A stretch of 64,000 nt of DNA from Myxococcota bacterium (GCA_029251165.1 JAQXDW010000047.1:16084-80083); one strand, 5' to 3'; shown: positions 53,665 through 63,910, counted from the first letter of the stretch. The notes: a model not told the origin generated them from the sequence alone. Translations and numbers: made by a program.

Positions 53665-56600
53665 ATGGACGTTGGAAGCGAGACACTGACGCAGTCTTCA
53701 GAGACCATGCAGGTCACGGGCCCAAGCCCAGAGGATCACCTAAGCGTCGAGACCGGAGATCACCTGACGGACGGCGGCGCACAGAAGGCGTCCTCCGGCG
53801 GCGGAGGTCCGCCGCCAGCGCCGTCCAATCCGTCGATGGGAGGAGGCGGCGGGCCGCCCAGCAGCAGTGGCCTGCCCACGCCATCGTCCGGCGGCGGAGA
53901 TGGTGGAACGAGCCCGCTCACCGAGAACCGCGAGGTCCTGGTCGGCTCTGAGACACCCACACCAGCAACGGGGGCTGCTCCGAGTCCAGCGAAGGCATCC
54001 GGTGGCGGCACACTGACGCTTCCGACCATGACCGGAAAGCCATTCACAGCCTCCGAGATGACCATAGGGGCGTTAGACACCTCAGGGTACACGCTGAATT
54101 TCCGAGCCAAGAAGGCTCAGTCTATGCACGATCAGATCAGCAAGGTCGTCCAGACCAAGATCGGGTACCTCGTCGGAATCGGCAATGAGATCGCAAAGAT
54201 CCACTCCACCATCGACACCGCAGCGGCGCAGCATGTCGCAGGGCTGACGGAGTGCCAGAGCACCCTCACCAACCACATCGGAGCCTCACAGGCAGCCCTC
54301 TCCAGCGAGAGCACAGCCGTCGCGGGACGGGTGAAGGGCATCATCGATGCAGAGCGTGGAGCGATCAGCGCGAAGGCGGGCAGCGTCCGAGGGACCATTC
54401 GCAGCGCCTCTTCCTCCATGAAGAAGGCCATGGACGGCGCACATCAGGGCGCCATCGACATCATGGAGACCGACTATTCTACAGCAGGAGAGTCCGTCAC
54501 GACCGGAGTCAGCGGGTACAAGCAGCGGATCAAGACACGGCTCTCCGCTGCAGAGAAGACGCTGGCGATACCCGCCCGAAATGACCTGATCACGTGTGTT
54601 CACTACCGCGTGTCGAAGACGCTCGGGAAGAGCTTCAACGACAACGGACCGCTCTTCACGGTGCTCGCAGAGCTGGAGAAGCAGTACAGCAAGCAGCTCT
54701 CCGACGCCTACGGCGGCAACCTGGGCCGGCTGGAGAACCTCAGCAGCATCGGACACGACTCTGCAGACACCGCGAAGCGCTCTGGCTACAACCAGCTCCG
54801 GTCCTTTGAGAAGTCTGCCCAGGCCTCACTGGACGAGACCGAGACCAAGGTGCTGGGCCACATCGACACCGCGACCCAGGAAGCATCGGCGAGTCTCGAT
54901 GCGATCAAGCAGGAGCGCACGCGCTCAATCAGCCTCGCCAAGGAGCAGGCCGCCACGGATGCCAGCACCCTCAAGAATGGCACCGAGGCGGCGATGTGGA
55001 GCCATGCTCACGGGCAGGGTGAGTCACTGCTGGCTGCTGCAGACACCGTCAGCGAGCCCCTGGAGAAGAAGCCCAGCAAGAAGACGGTCGAGTCGGCAAT
55101 CACCATGCTCAACATGGTTCCCCTGGACATCGAGTCCGCGACCGCGGTCGGGCAGCGGATGGTCATTCAGTGGTCCATGGGCCACGCGATGGTGCAGAAC
55201 GAGCTCGATGGAAGTGCTGGAGATGCCTCAAGAAAGTGGACACAGGATGCCCTGAGGCGAGTCTCGGCAGCCGAGCAGAAGAGCACCCAGTCGGTCAAGG
55301 ACACCTCAGAAGGATCGCAGCACGGACTGGAGACCACAGCACAAGACATCGCCGCAACCATCGGGGTCAACAAGCGCGATGCAGCCAAGCACATCAAGGA
55401 GCAGGCTGGAACGATCGGCAAGAACCTCATCGCAGATGCGGACCGCTTCGTGCTGGCTCTAGACCAGAACAAGTCGCTGGACACCTCCACCCTGGATGAC
55501 CTCAGCAAGACGATCAAGAGCGCGGAGACCACGGTCGCGGACGAGTTCAACGGACGCGCCAACAAGGCGTATGCGGCGATGATCGATGTCCCCGGTGTCT
55601 TCAACTGCACCGATGAGGCGAAGCTGTTTGCCGCGCTCCAGGGCATCGGAGGCTATGGCGCCGGCGCGCTCGCCTGGACCTACAACCAGAGCAAGAAGCG
55701 CAACCTGTACTCTGACATCCACTCTGAGTGCACGAGCGAGGAATACGACATCTGCCTGGCCTACCTCCAGGGCAACGATGCCAAGGGGAGCAAGCTCGAG
55801 ATCAGCTATCACTCCAATCGCTTCTGGGGGCCAGACGAGGACGCGCTGAAGAGCCTCTTAAAGGGCCTCACCAAGGAAGAGCTGGATGCGGTGAAGATGC
55901 TAGATGGCTGGGATGATGTAGAGAAAGAGCTCTACAAGAACCTCGAAGGCGACACGCTCAACCTGCGCGTCATCAAGTCCCTCGTCGCCGGCAACAAGTC
56001 CCGTGCCGAAGCACTGGAGCTGATCAACAAGGTCACAGACGCCCGCTGGGACGAGGACATGGACGCGCTCCGCAACGCCATCGAGGGCGTCCCGGCAAAA
56101 GATCGCAAGAACATCCTGGCCCAGTTCGCGGTCCTCCAGGAGCTGGCCGGCCGCAGCGGCGGACTCGATGTGGTCGACTTCACCGCAGCGGAGCTCGACG
56201 AAGACCTGCTCAATGAGATGAACGGGGATGCCACGGACGCCAACGGCAAGCCAATCACGGTCACCAACGAAGACCTGACGGAGCGCACCCTCAGCAAGGG
56301 CGAGCAGCGGTTCGGCGACTGGGCCTCCATGGACAACATCCACGATGATGATCTGTACAAAGAGAGCGGGCCAGGATTTACGGATGTGGCGCTGACGAGC
56401 CTGATGATCACGGCGGCCTCTCCGCTGACGATGCCGCTCAACGTCGGCATGGCGTATGAGCTGGAGAAGAGCGGAGCGAGCAACAACCGCAGCCTGGGCA
56501 CGAACGGCAAGGACCTGATCCAGAAGCAGGCGATGTACGGCAGCACCTCCATGGAGGGACGCGCTGCCGGCCTGCACTACGAGGTCAAGGAGGGAGAGAA

Positions 56601-58296
56601 CGTCGAGAAGGCGTACAAGGACCTCAACTACGACCACAAAGACAAGGACGGAAAGGTCATCAACTCGGCCTTCCACAGCGGCGATGAGCGCAAGAACGCC
56701 CACGAGCCCTGGAAGGACAAGCTCAACGAGATCTACTCCGGCATGTACGGCTCCTCCGTTCAGTCCGACATCAAGAAGGCCGACTTCAGCGACAAGGAGC
56801 AGAAGCTGCTGCAGGAGACCCGCAAGGGCGGCCAGGCCAGCGCCGAGACGATGATCGACTACGCCCAGAGCGGCGCAGGGACGGAGGAATGGTCCGCATA
56901 CGCCGCCTTTGAGGACGCCCCGCAGGAGCTCATCACCGCATACTTCAAGAAGCATCCCGATGCGCGCAAGCGCCTCCTCAGCGAGTTCAGCGGCGATGAG
57001 CTGGAGAAGATGCAGCTGCTGATGCTCGGCAAGATCGAGACCGACAAGCAGCGCTGGGAGGCGGCCAAGATCCGCTGGAACTACACCCGAGGCTCTGGCT
57101 CCGGCAGCCTCAACGCCGTCATCGGTAGCGCGATGGGGCCGACGGGAACTTTCCTCACCATGCCAGGTGCCCCCAAGGTCTCCGCCAACCTGTTCTGGGA
57201 TCTGCTGACCGACTCTGGTCGGGTCATGGACCACAACTTCCAGACGCTGCAGAAGATGGTCCTGGATCGCGGAGGAGAGTCCAAGGCGTTCGACGAGAGC
57301 GGGATGCTGATCACGCTCGATGGCGCGGAGAATGGAACCGCGAACGATCAGCTCAATGCGTTCCGCCGCCAGGAAGACTCCTTGGAGAGCGCGGAGGAGA
57401 TGTACCACAAGAGCCAGGACGGGCTCACGGACCTCATCTCCACCGTCGTCGGCATTGTGGTTGGCGCTGCGATCACCATCTTCACCGCTGGCGCGGCGGC
57501 TCCGGTCGTGGTCACGCTGCTGAGCGGCCTGAGCACGATAGTCACCAAGGCCGCCCTCAAGGGGGACCGGTACGGCATCGAGGAGATGGGGCTGGACGCC
57601 GGTATCCTCGCCATCGAGGTGGCAACGGCCGGCCTCGCCTCGAAGGTCACCAAGGCCGCGAAGGTGGCCGATGCCAAGAAGCTCGGCAACGTCGTCCCGG
57701 TCACACCAGCCGACTTCACCAAGTACGAGCTGCCCTCCAGCGTCGCGCTGGGAATCAAGGCCGGCGAGTCGTTCGTCACCTCAAGCGGCAAGACGCTGAT
57801 GGACGAGAAGACGTACGACAAGGGCGTCGGAGATGGCATCCTGAGTGCGTTCCAGAATGGCCTCACGGGGATCGGCTCCGCCTACATCGGCAACGCCTCG
57901 AAGAACCTCTCTGGCAACATCATGGGCGGCATCGAGAAGAAGCTCGACATCAAGGCCAGCTGGGCGCGTCAGTCGCTCAAGGTCGCGGACAGCGGCCTCA
58001 GCAAGTACATGTCCGGTCAGGGCGACCTCCTCATCAGTGACGTCATCACCGGCGAGAGCAACTTCACCAAGAAGCAGCTGTCCCTGGCTGAGGCTGCCAT
58101 CCTGACCATGGGCACCAAGGCCCTGTCGGTGAAGGACGATGTCGAGGCCGGCGATCTCAAGGAACAGCTCAAGACGGAGCCGGAGAACGCTGACCTTCAG
58201 AAGCAGCTCAAGGTGGTCGAGGACCGCATCAAGGAGCGGGAGCCGTACATCAGCGCAGGCTCCGGCACGGTCAAGGAGCTCTACAAGAACAAGTGA
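53665..58296 (+). CDS. Giant modular protein, 1543 aa, of unknown function
   Basis: No signal peptide. Residues 1-110 are disordered Pro/Gly/Ser ([20 protein letters not shown]). About 130-650 is a long alpha-helical, partly coiled-coil region. About 718-800 ([40 protein letters not shown]) resembles the annexin-like helical repeats found in large myxobacterial proteins of contractile-injection loci. A second helical block lies around 1080-1110 ([19 protein letters not shown]). Near 1252-1297 is a strongly hydrophobic Gly/Ala segment ([20 protein letters not shown]). It ends in helices. This layout recalls tail-tape or polymorphic-toxin/eCIS cargo proteins, but no toxin domain is identified. 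Confidence 0.7.
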   Translation: MDVGSETLTQSSETMQVTGPSPEDHLSVETGDHLTDGGAQKASSGGGGPPPAPSNPSMGGGGGPPSSSGLPTPSSGGGDGGTSPLTENREVLVGSETPTPATGAAPSPAKASGGGTLTLPTMTGKPFTASEMTIGALDTSGYTLNFRAKKAQSMHDQISKVVQTKIGYLVGIGNEIAKIHSTIDTAAAQHVAGLTECQSTLTNHIGASQAALSSESTAVAGRVKGIIDAERGAISAKAGSVRGTIRSASSSMKKAMDGAHQGAIDIMETDYSTAGESVTTGVSGYKQRIKTRLSAAEKTLAIPARNDLITCVHYRVSKTLGKSFNDNGPLFTVLAELEKQYSKQLSDAYGGNLGRLENLSSIGHDSADTAKRSGYNQLRSFEKSAQASLDETETKVLGHIDTATQEASASLDAIKQERTRSISLAKEQAATDASTLKNGTEAAMWSHAHGQGESLLAAADTVSEPLEKKPSKKTVESAITMLNMVPLDIESATAVGQRMVIQWSMGHAMVQNELDGSAGDASRKWTQDALRRVSAAEQKSTQSVKDTSEGSQHGLETTAQDIAATIGVNKRDAAKHIKEQAGTIGKNLIADADRFVLALDQNKSLDTSTLDDLSKTIKSAETTVADEFNGRANKAYAAMIDVPGVFNCTDEAKLFAALQGIGGYGAGALAWTYNQSKKRNLYSDIHSECTSEEYDICLAYLQGNDAKGSKLEISYHSNRFWGPDEDALKSLLKGLTKEELDAVKMLDGWDDVEKELYKNLEGDTLNLRVIKSLVAGNKSRAEALELINKVTDARWDEDMDALRNAIEGVPAKDRKNILAQFAVLQELAGRSGGLDVVDFTAAELDEDLLNEMNGDATDANGKPITVTNEDLTERTLSKGEQRFGDWASMDNIHDDDLYKESGPGFTDVALTSLMITAASPLTMPLNVGMAYELEKSGASNNRSLGTNGKDLIQKQAMYGSTSMEGRAAGLHYEVKEGENVEKAYKDLNYDHKDKDGKVINSAFHSGDERKNAHEPWKDKLNEIYSGMYGSSVQSDIKKADFSDKEQKLLQETRKGGQASAETMIDYAQSGAGTEEWSAYAAFEDAPQELITAYFKKHPDARKRLLSEFSGDELEKMQLLMLGKIETDKQRWEAAKIRWNYTRGSGSGSLNAVIGSAMGPTGTFLTMPGAPKVSANLFWDLLTDSGRVMDHNFQTLQKMVLDRGGESKAFDESGMLITLDGAENGTANDQLNAFRRQEDSLESAEEMYHKSQDGLTDLISTVVGIVVGAAITIFTAGAAAPVVVTLLSGLSTIVTKAALKGDRYGIEEMGLDAGILAIEVATAGLASKVTKAAKVADAKKLGNVVPVTPADFTKYELPSSVALGIKAGESFVTSSGKTLMDEKTYDKGVGDGILSAFQNGLTGIGSAYIGNASKNLSGNIMGGIEKKLDIKASWARQSLKVADSGLSKYMSGQGDLLISDVITGESNFTKKQLSLAEAAILTMGTKALSVKDDVEAGDLKEQLKTEPENADLQKQLKVVEDRIKEREPYISAGSGTVKELYKNK

Positions 58297-58300
58297 GCGC

Positions 58301-58353
58301 AGACGGCCTGGGCGATGGAGGCCGCGATGCGGGCTCGGTCGCCCAGGCGGTCT
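58301..58353 (+). terminator. Strong long-stem hairpin after the giant gene
   Basis: AGAC-g-GCCTGGGCGA pairs with TCGCCCAGGC-g-GTCT, closing on a small inner stem. It lies four bases after the stop codon; very GC-rich; no T-run. Confidence 0.7.
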
Positions 58354-58490
58354 GACTCAGCACTTGAGGGTCACCGTGTTTCCGGGCAGCCCCCCCCTCA
58401 CCGCTCGGCTTCCAGCGTCCCGAACCGCTGTCCCTGAGCAGCGATCTGCTCCGTCCAGGCAGCCAGCAGCGCGCCCGGCGCTGGAGGAGG

Positions 58491-58701
58491 ACTGCCACCA
58501 GCAGGTTTTAGCCAAGAACTCGGGAGGCTACTGCGGCCTCGGTGGCACCAGCGTCTCCTGCCCGATCGGGGTTGGCGTTCAGGGCGAAGCATACAAAAGA
58601 TTCGGCCTGTATTGGCTTGGAATAACCTGAAATATCCAGGCCGATGTCACACAGCTTGGTGCCAATTGCCGCCAACAACCAGAGGGCAGTCCTTGCCGAG
58701 G
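58491..58701. repeat. 211-bp direct repeat, copy 1
   Basis: Matches 62032-62242 over 211 bp with two differences (58573 T vs C; 58683 A vs G). It starts ACTGCCACC and has GGCAGT near its far end (58685-58690), short inverted ends. Inside is an 8-bp inverted repeat, TCGGCCTG (58602-58609) and CAGGCCGA (58637-58644). No gene is needed to explain it; the two copies flank the FGE-Fic region. Confidence 0.92.
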
Positions 58702-58866
58702 CGCAGCCCGGCCAAGCCCGAGCCTGTGCACTGGGGACCAGCAGACCACCCAGCGGTGGCGACGGCCCTACGCCCGCCGAACCCCCAGCAGCCGAAAGGG
58801 AACAGAGCACCGGAGCTGGTGCTCCACTACAAAGGCCTGGACGGCGCATCTCATGGGCAGCGCCAG
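58702..58866. other. Gap between repeat copy 1 and the FGE-like remnant
   Basis: 165 bp with no supported gene. It separates the right edge of the repeat from the 3' end of the truncated gene. Confidence 0.4.
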
Positions 58867-60216
58867 TCAGCGGCCGAGCACATGCCACGCTCCCAGGTTG
58901 CCGAGATTGCCGGTGCTGTCTTCAGCCTGACCCGCGGTCGATGAGTAGCCACGGCCGGGGTCGAACCAGAGGCCGATACCCACACCGGAGTCATTAAACA
59001 GAGGGTCGATACCGCCCGAAAACCAGGAACAGGGCGTGTTTGAGTCCCCGATTAAGCCGATTTTGGCGCTTCCGAGTGTGGCTTCGTTGATACCCATCCA
59101 GTAGCAATGAACGCCACTGGATGGCGCGGCGGGGCTGAAGGACACACCGAGGTCGGCGATGTAGTCAACTACATCGCTGAAGCTTCCGGTGTTGGCGTAG
59201 TCATCGGTGTCGACGGCATAGACGGTGTAGGCCGTACCCAAGGTGAAGAAGGCCTGCAGAGACAGGCTTTGGCCGTGAGAGAAGATGTAGCAGCCGCTGT
59301 TGTCCTGATAGCAGAGCGCAATATCGTGGGTGGTTAGCCGACTGTAGGCCGCGCCGTGGAAGTCCGATGCTGTGGCCGTCAGTGAGGCGACGGCAGCATC
59401 CGTACCGCTGGCGGTCCAGGAGGACGACGTGTTGCCCCAGTAGGTGCTGGCGCCATCCGCAGACAGGAGGTGGGTCCAACCGCCGGTCCCGATGCTCATG
59501 TCGCAGTACACCTCGAAGGTCCCACTGCCATCGGGGTCAATCCAGTACGTCCCATCCCCAACCGAGTGGCCACGGTCAAGAATATCCAGACAGCTCTCCG
59601 CGGCACAATCCTCGCTGGCACCGTTATCGTCATAGGCATCGGCGTCAGTGTCGTCGCAGTCCTCGCTCAGGAGGTAGCCGTCGCCGTCGTAGTCACCGTC
59701 GACGGTACGGGCGAGACGGAGGCCGATGTCGGTATCAGTGGGCAGTGCCCAGTAGCCCCGATTACCAATACTCGGGCGTGGATGAAGATAGCTACCGCTC
59801 CTAATAAGCCTTCCGGAACCTGTTGATACTCCCACGGGATTTGTACGTCCGCCAGCAGAATAATACCCACTGTCATACCAGTCAGAATTCCACTCCCAGA
59901 CATTCCCACTCATGTCATAGAGACCACAGTCATTTGCATCTAAACCAGCAACCTCGTGTGTCGTTGAGCTGCTGTTGCCCGAATACCAAGCGACGTCGCC
60001 AATCGTGCTGCTCCCCGCATAGAGAAGATCCTCGTCGCACCTTGCAGCACCCTCCCACTCCGCCTCAGTCGGCAGGCGGTAGCCCTCGCAGGCATAGACC
60101 TCCATGGCGAGATCACAGCTCACCGACGACCCGCTGCCTGTGCACTCATAGCACTCGGTGAGTCCCTCATCAGCGGACATCTCGTTGGCAAAGGCGGCAG
60201 CCATGTGCCAAGTCAC
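58867..60216 (-). pseudogene. FGE (sulfatase-modifying factor)-like + MopE + fibrinogen-like gene, 5'-truncated
   Basis: 449 codons remain from a GTG at 60216 (VTWHMAAAFANEMS). The frame is open only to a TGA at 60238-60240 (DLFAIEVTWHM). FGE-family proteins have about 100 residues plus a signal peptide before VTW-x-A-x-x-FAN; they are missing. Present are YRLPTEAEWEGAARCDEDLL, DMSGNVWEWNSDWY and the C-terminal RSGSY...GLRLART of FGE; one MopE repeat (DCDDTDADAYDDNGASEDCA); and a fibrinogen/GGWT-like domain (SGTFEVYCDMSIGTGGWTHL). The loss is right at the boundary with the Fic gene, so an insertion or recombination probably broke it. Confidence 0.75.
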
Positions 60217-60266
60217 CTCGATGGCAAACAGATCCTCTCAGACCAGAAGTCGTTTTCCTTCCCCCA

Positions 60267-61433
60267 TTATGCAATCACCTCCGTCCCCTCGCGGAGATGA
60301 TCGAGGTACCCCTTGAACACCACCGCACGGTTCTTCTTGCGGTCGTCGAGGGGATGCAGAACACCAGCCGCCTCAAGAACCCGCAGTGCTTTCGTCGCCG
60401 CGGGCCGTGAACACTCGAGCAGATCCACCGCACGGTTCACCGTAACGATCGGATGCTGTGGCAGCTGCTCGAAGAGCCGAAGGCTGAACACAGTGGCGTC
60501 ATCCCTGGCAAGCAGCCGCTCTCGTGAAGCGCCGACGATCGCATGGAGGCGCCGTGCCGTGGCGATCGCCTCCTCGGCGACCGCGGCGACACCTTCCAAG
60601 AAGTACGCGAGCCAGCCCTCCCAGTCGCCCTCCGTGCGGACAGCGCCGAGGCGGCGGTAGTACTCTTGGCGGTGCACCTTCAAGAAGAGACTGAGGTAGA
60701 GCAGTGGGCGCGAGAGCAAACCCCAGTGGCGAAGGAGCAGCGAAATCAACAGCCGTCCCAGACGACCATTGCCATCGAGGTAGGGATGCAATGTCTCGAA
60801 CTGTACATGCAAGAGGCCGATCCGGACGAGGGGCGGCAGGTCGCTGTCATCATGGATGGCATGCTCGAACTGGCTGAGCAGTTCACCGAGTCGGTGCGGC
60901 GGCGGTGGGACGAAATGTGCGTTTCCGGGTCGTGTGCCTCCGATCCAGTTCTGCGACCGCCGCACCTCGCCTGGCTGCTTCTGGGCGCCTCGAACCCCGG
61001 CCAACAGTCGGCGATGGGCCTCCGACAAGAGGCGCATCGAAATGGGCAAGCCGGTGTCACTGCCGAGCTCGTCCCACGCGAAATTGAGCGCATCGACGTA
61101 GCCACAGATCTCTTCGACGTCCGCGTCAACGGGTGCCTCTCCCGATGCCTCGACCTCGAGCAGGTCCATCAAGGTGGCCTGTGTCCCCTCGATCTGGGCG
61201 GAGAGGACCGCTTCCTTGCGGACAAAGGCGTAGACAAACCACTCCACCGAGGGCACGAGGTCACCGGCAAGGTCGAGCAGCCGCACCTGCTCTCTCGCCC
61301 GGGCAAGCAGCGGCGCAAGGTCGCCGCTCAGGTTCAGCGGTGGTTCACCGGGCGGCAGTGGAAACGGGATGAAGGCGCTGACCTCCTCACCCGCCACGGT
61401 GCTTCGTTCGTACTCTCCGGTCTGCCTTTTCAT
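60267..61433 (-). CDS. Fic/Doc-family AMP-transferase with inhibitory helix and C-terminal winged helix
   Basis: 388 aa. Residues 1-110 are the Fic_N region; S78-AQI-E82-G83 fits the inhibitory (S/T)xxxE(G/N) helix motif of self-inhibited Fic proteins. The Fic core is HVQFETLHPYLDGNGRLGR, with catalytic His 216, so it can transfer AMP (or another nucleotide) to a target hydroxyl. At about 320-375 a winged helix-turn-helix (PIVTVNRAVDLLECSRPAAT) can bind DNA. Four palindromes spaced 31 bp apart lie 12 bp before its ATG and are a probable autoregulatory site. It lies between the two 211-bp repeats. Confidence 0.85.
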   Translation of the reverse strand: MKRQTGEYERSTVAGEEVSAFIPFPLPPGEPPLNLSGDLAPLLARAREQVRLLDLAGDLVPSVEWFVYAFVRKEAVLSAQIEGTQATLMDLLEVEASGEAPVDADVEEICGYVDALNFAWDELGSDTGLPISMRLLSEAHRRLLAGVRGAQKQPGEVRRSQNWIGGTRPGNAHFVPPPPHRLGELLSQFEHAIHDDSDLPPLVRIGLLHVQFETLHPYLDGNGRLGRLLISLLLRHWGLLSRPLLYLSLFLKVHRQEYYRRLGAVRTEGDWEGWLAYFLEGVAAVAEEAIATARRLHAIVGASRERLLARDDATVFSLRLFEQLPQHPIVTVNRAVDLLECSRPAATKALRVLEAAGVLHPLDDRKKNRAVVFKGYLDHLREGTEVIA

Positions 61434-61445
61434 GATCCATCCTGA

Positions 61446-61552
61446 GAAGCATTCGCTTCACGTCGCTGACCAAAAATAAGCGTTCGCTTCTCTTGAGTCC
61501 ATCAAAAGAAGCGATCGCTTCATATGGGTCACAGGGAAGTAGCGATCGCTGC
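61446..61552. promoter_or_regulatory. Four 14-bp palindromes at 31-bp period upstream of the Fic gene
   Basis: Boxes at 61446-61459 (GAAGCattcGCTTC), 61477-61490 (TAAGCgttcGCTTC), 61508-61521 (GAAGCGATCGCTTC, perfect) and 61539-61552 (GTAGCGATCGCTGC). Starts are 31 bp apart each time, near three turns of B-DNA, so all face the same side. The spacers (17 bp) are unrelated. Box 1 ends 12 bp from the Fic ATG (61433, minus strand). Confidence 0.9.
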
Positions 61553-61736
61553 ACGTCGACCCGAAAGCACGACGCCGGGTTCATCGTTGCGTCTCACGTT
61601 TCAAACTGCCCTCCTGATGCCCACGGGAGACAGTGACCTGGTGCTCGACAATTCCAAATCCGGTATATACGACCACTTATGGCCATCGGTGGCAGCGCAG
61701 AGACCAAGAGAGCCATCATCCCCTGCGTCCTTTCCG
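61553..61736. other. Gap between operators and recombinase relic
   Basis: 184 bp, no gene seen. Promoter and possibly further regulatory DNA for the Fic gene. Confidence 0.35.
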
Positions 61737-61850
61737 TCAAACGGCCTCGAGCCTCGCCAGTGTTCGCTCCCACACGAGGTTTCGCTCATACTCCGCGCCG
61801 ACGATCAGGAGCGTGAATAAGAACCGCCCATGGAGTGTGGGAGAACAAGG
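61737..61850 (-). pseudogene. Serine recombinase (resolvase/invertase) fragment
   Basis: The frame reads SPTLHGRFLFTLLIVGAEYE and RNLVWERTLARLEAV then a TGA. This is the resolvase segment HGRFLFxxxxxxAEYERNLxxERTxAGLEAA that precedes the long E-helix. The N-terminal catalytic Ser part is absent and the C-terminal DNA-binding part is cut by a stop. So it is a relic of a mobile element. Next to the Fic cassette and the 211-bp repeats it marks this as a site of past transposition or integration. Confidence 0.6.
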
Positions 61851-62031
61851 GACGTCATCCGCAGTTGAGCGCACCACCGCCTCAGCCGCTCGCATCCACC
61901 TGTGCTCCACAGATCGCACTTGCCTCCCCCCTCATACATCCCAGCACCGTGCAGGATGTGGCGTTTTGTCCACTTCGCCCAAATCCTTGTACACTTCGCA
62001 CAATTACCCAGCTACAACCTGACCCGAGCAA
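61851..62031. other. Gap before repeat copy 2
   Basis: 181 bp between the recombinase fragment and the second 211-bp copy. No gene seen; the sequence is not shared with the flank of copy 1. Confidence 0.35.
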
Positions 62032-62242
62032 ACTGCCACCAGCAGGTTTTAGCCAAGAACTCGGGAGGCTACTGCGGCCTCGGTGGCACCAGCGTCTCCT
62101 GCCCGATCGGGGTCGGCGTTCAGGGCGAAGCATACAAAAGATTCGGCCTGTATTGGCTTGGAATAACCTGAAATATCCAGGCCGATGTCACACAGCTTGG
62201 TGCCAATTGCCGCCAACAACCAGGGGGCAGTCCTTGCCGAGG
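62032..62242. repeat. 211-bp direct repeat, copy 2
   Basis: Second copy of the repeat at 58491-58701 (offset 3541 bp, two mismatches), same orientation. Its flanks differ from those of copy 1 on both sides. Confidence 0.92.
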
Positions 62243-62485
62243 GCGTAGTCCATCTGGGACTTACCTTCCCTCCCGCGCGAGGTCCGCCGGAGAGCCTGCC
62301 GCCCTGAGCCTCGGTACCGAAGTGCGCCAAGAGCCGCCCCAGGCCCCCGCTACCACAGCGAGGCACGGCAACGAACCACATGCGACTGGCAATCGCCCGC
62401 TTTTGAGGACGATACACAGCACCCATCCACACGAAAATGAGCCCATCGCAACAGGTCATCAGCGCTCTTGCACGGCCCATCCGCC
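62243..62485. other. Gap after repeat copy 2
   Basis: About 243 bp between copy 2 and the 3' end of the RCC1-like gene. No gene seen. Confidence 0.4.
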
Positions 62486-63592
62486 TCAGCGCTTCGGCGG
62501 CTCACATTGCCCGTCATCCCACTGCCAGTCGTCTCCGCATCCCCAGCAGGTCACGCTGCCGTCTTGCTTGAGACCACAGGAGTGACCGGTCCCCCCATCG
62601 ACAAAGACGAATCCGTCGTCCGCTGGCGCGTCACACTGGCCAAGGTCGACTCCTTCATCTGGGCTGCTGCAACCCCAGCAGTCAACCGTCCCCGCCGTGG
62701 TCACACCGCAGGAGTGGGTATGGCCCACTCCAACCTGGGTGAAGCTCCCCGGGGGTACGACGGTCGCACCGAAAGGGCTGTCGCCCCAGCACAGGGCGCG
62801 TGCGTCTGGAGTGATGCCACAGGAGTGGTTGGGGCCGGTTGCGATCCGAGAGAACGTCTCTCCTTCGGGCGGCTGGCAGGCGGCTCCCGCTCCACTGCAT
62901 CCCCAACAAGTCGCCACCCCATCGGCATCGAGAGCACAGGTGTGGTGGTCGCTGGAACGGATCGAGACGAAGGAGCCTTCTGGGGCATCACACTGGCCGC
63001 TGTCCCGATCACCACCACACCCGTAGCAACGGGCGGCTCCGCTGGGCTCGATGATGCAGGTGCTGTACGAGCCGACGTCCAGGTCGAGGGCTGACTCCGA
63101 GGGAACCTCACACTGCCCCACATCCGATAGGCCCTCACATCCCCAGCAGTGGACGATACCCTCCGTATCTCGCCCGCACGTGTGCCAGATCCCGGCGGAG
63201 ACTTGGAGAAAGCGGACGCCCTCCGGAGGGGTGCTCTGCCCCTGAGAGGCGTAGCCCCAGCATGTCACATCCCCCGCCGTCGTCAGGAGGCAATTGTGCG
63301 TGTCTCCGACCGCCAGCATGGGGGCGATGGGGTCTTCCGGATCCATCCCGGTGTCCGAGTCCGAGTCCGAGTCCGAGTCCGAGTCCGAGTCCGAGTCCGA
63401 GTCCGAGTCCGAGTCCGAGTCCGAGTCCGTACAGTCCGGCGAACCCATACAACTGGGATCCATACAGTCAACCGCCTGATCTCCGTCATTGTCCTGTTGG
63501 TCTGTGCACTCGCCAGGGTTGACGCCCTCTTGCACGGTGGGATGACACCCCTGGATGTGGACCACACAGCAGAGTATCGAGAATAGTCGCAT
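62486..63592 (-). CDS. RCC1-like repeat lipoprotein with Ser-Asp tract
   Basis: 368 aa from ATG 63592 with GGAGG just before. The signal MRLFSILCCVVHIQGC has a lipobox. Residues 25-55 contain a MopE-like ECTDQQDNDGDQAVDCMDPS. A (SD)12-type tract follows (about 55-78). The rest has RCC1/BNR-like units with CWG each: TCWGYASQG, HCWGCEGLSD, RCYGCGGDRD, TCWGCSGAGA, LCWGDSPFG, DCWGCSSPDE and TCWGCGDDW. Such propellers bind proteins or DNA in eukaryotes; in bacteria they are surface proteins of unknown role. Confidence 0.78.
   Translation of the reverse strand: MRLFSILCCVVHIQGCHPTVQEGVNPGECTDQQDNDGDQAVDCMDPSCMGSPDCTDSDSDSDSDSDSDSDSDSDSDSDSDTGMDPEDPIAPMLAVGDTHNCLLTTAGDVTCWGYASQGQSTPPEGVRFLQVSAGIWHTCGRDTEGIVHCWGCEGLSDVGQCEVPSESALDLDVGSYSTCIIEPSGAARCYGCGGDRDSGQCDAPEGSFVSIRSSDHHTCALDADGVATCWGCSGAGAACQPPEGETFSRIATGPNHSCGITPDARALCWGDSPFGATVVPPGSFTQVGVGHTHSCGVTTAGTVDCWGCSSPDEGVDLGQCDAPADDGFVFVDGGTGHSCGLKQDGSVTCWGCGDDWQWDDGQCEPPKR
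63352..63427. repeat. Hexanucleotide repeat GAGTCC / (Ser-Asp) tract
   Basis: About 12 copies of a 6-bp unit (GAGTCC on the + strand, GGACTC on the coding strand) encoding alternating Ser-Asp. A simple-sequence tract of this length is prone to slippage in steps of two residues. Confidence 0.85.
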
Positions 63593-63910
63593 CCGCCCTC
63601 CGGACACACTTTATCTCGGCTCGAGCTGGGTCTAACCTTGTGTCTGGGGCGCGCCGGCGGCGCCTACGCCGGGGCCGCTAGCGAAGCCGCTATAAATTGT
63701 TAATTCGCCCAAGGGACCAAGAACTGATGTCTACCGTGCGCGTCGGGGCAGCTCGTTCTACGTCACCAGGAGCCTGCGCACCACGTACCGCAGCAGGAGA
63801 CCGCCCGAGAGCTGGAACGCGCGCGGCGCGCTTTCGCTTGGTCTTGCCGTCCCCATCGTCAGCTTGAAGCTTGATGTTTTAATATCGCGCGCAGCGCGAT
63901 CGCGGCCATG
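63593..63910. other. Intergenic end region, no gene seen
   Basis: About 318 bp between the RCC1-like gene and the repeat at the window end. No supported ORF; it should include that gene's promoter. A lower-GC patch lies near 63690-63710. Confidence 0.35.

Noticed and set aside
55900..57408. A 502-codon open frame on the minus strand
   Set aside because: It is antisense to the giant gene and has a biased composition (Val/Leu/Asp-rich) but no domain.
58508..58888. Minus-strand frame shared by both 211-bp copies ([17 protein letters not shown])
   Set aside because: Both base differences between copies change the amino acid and the frames diverge outside the repeat, so there is no sign of coding selection.
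61446..61552. Regular repeats looking like a small CRISPR array
   Set aside because: The repeats are only 14 bp, palindromic and imperfect, the spacers 17 bp, and no cas gene is near; an operator array fits better.
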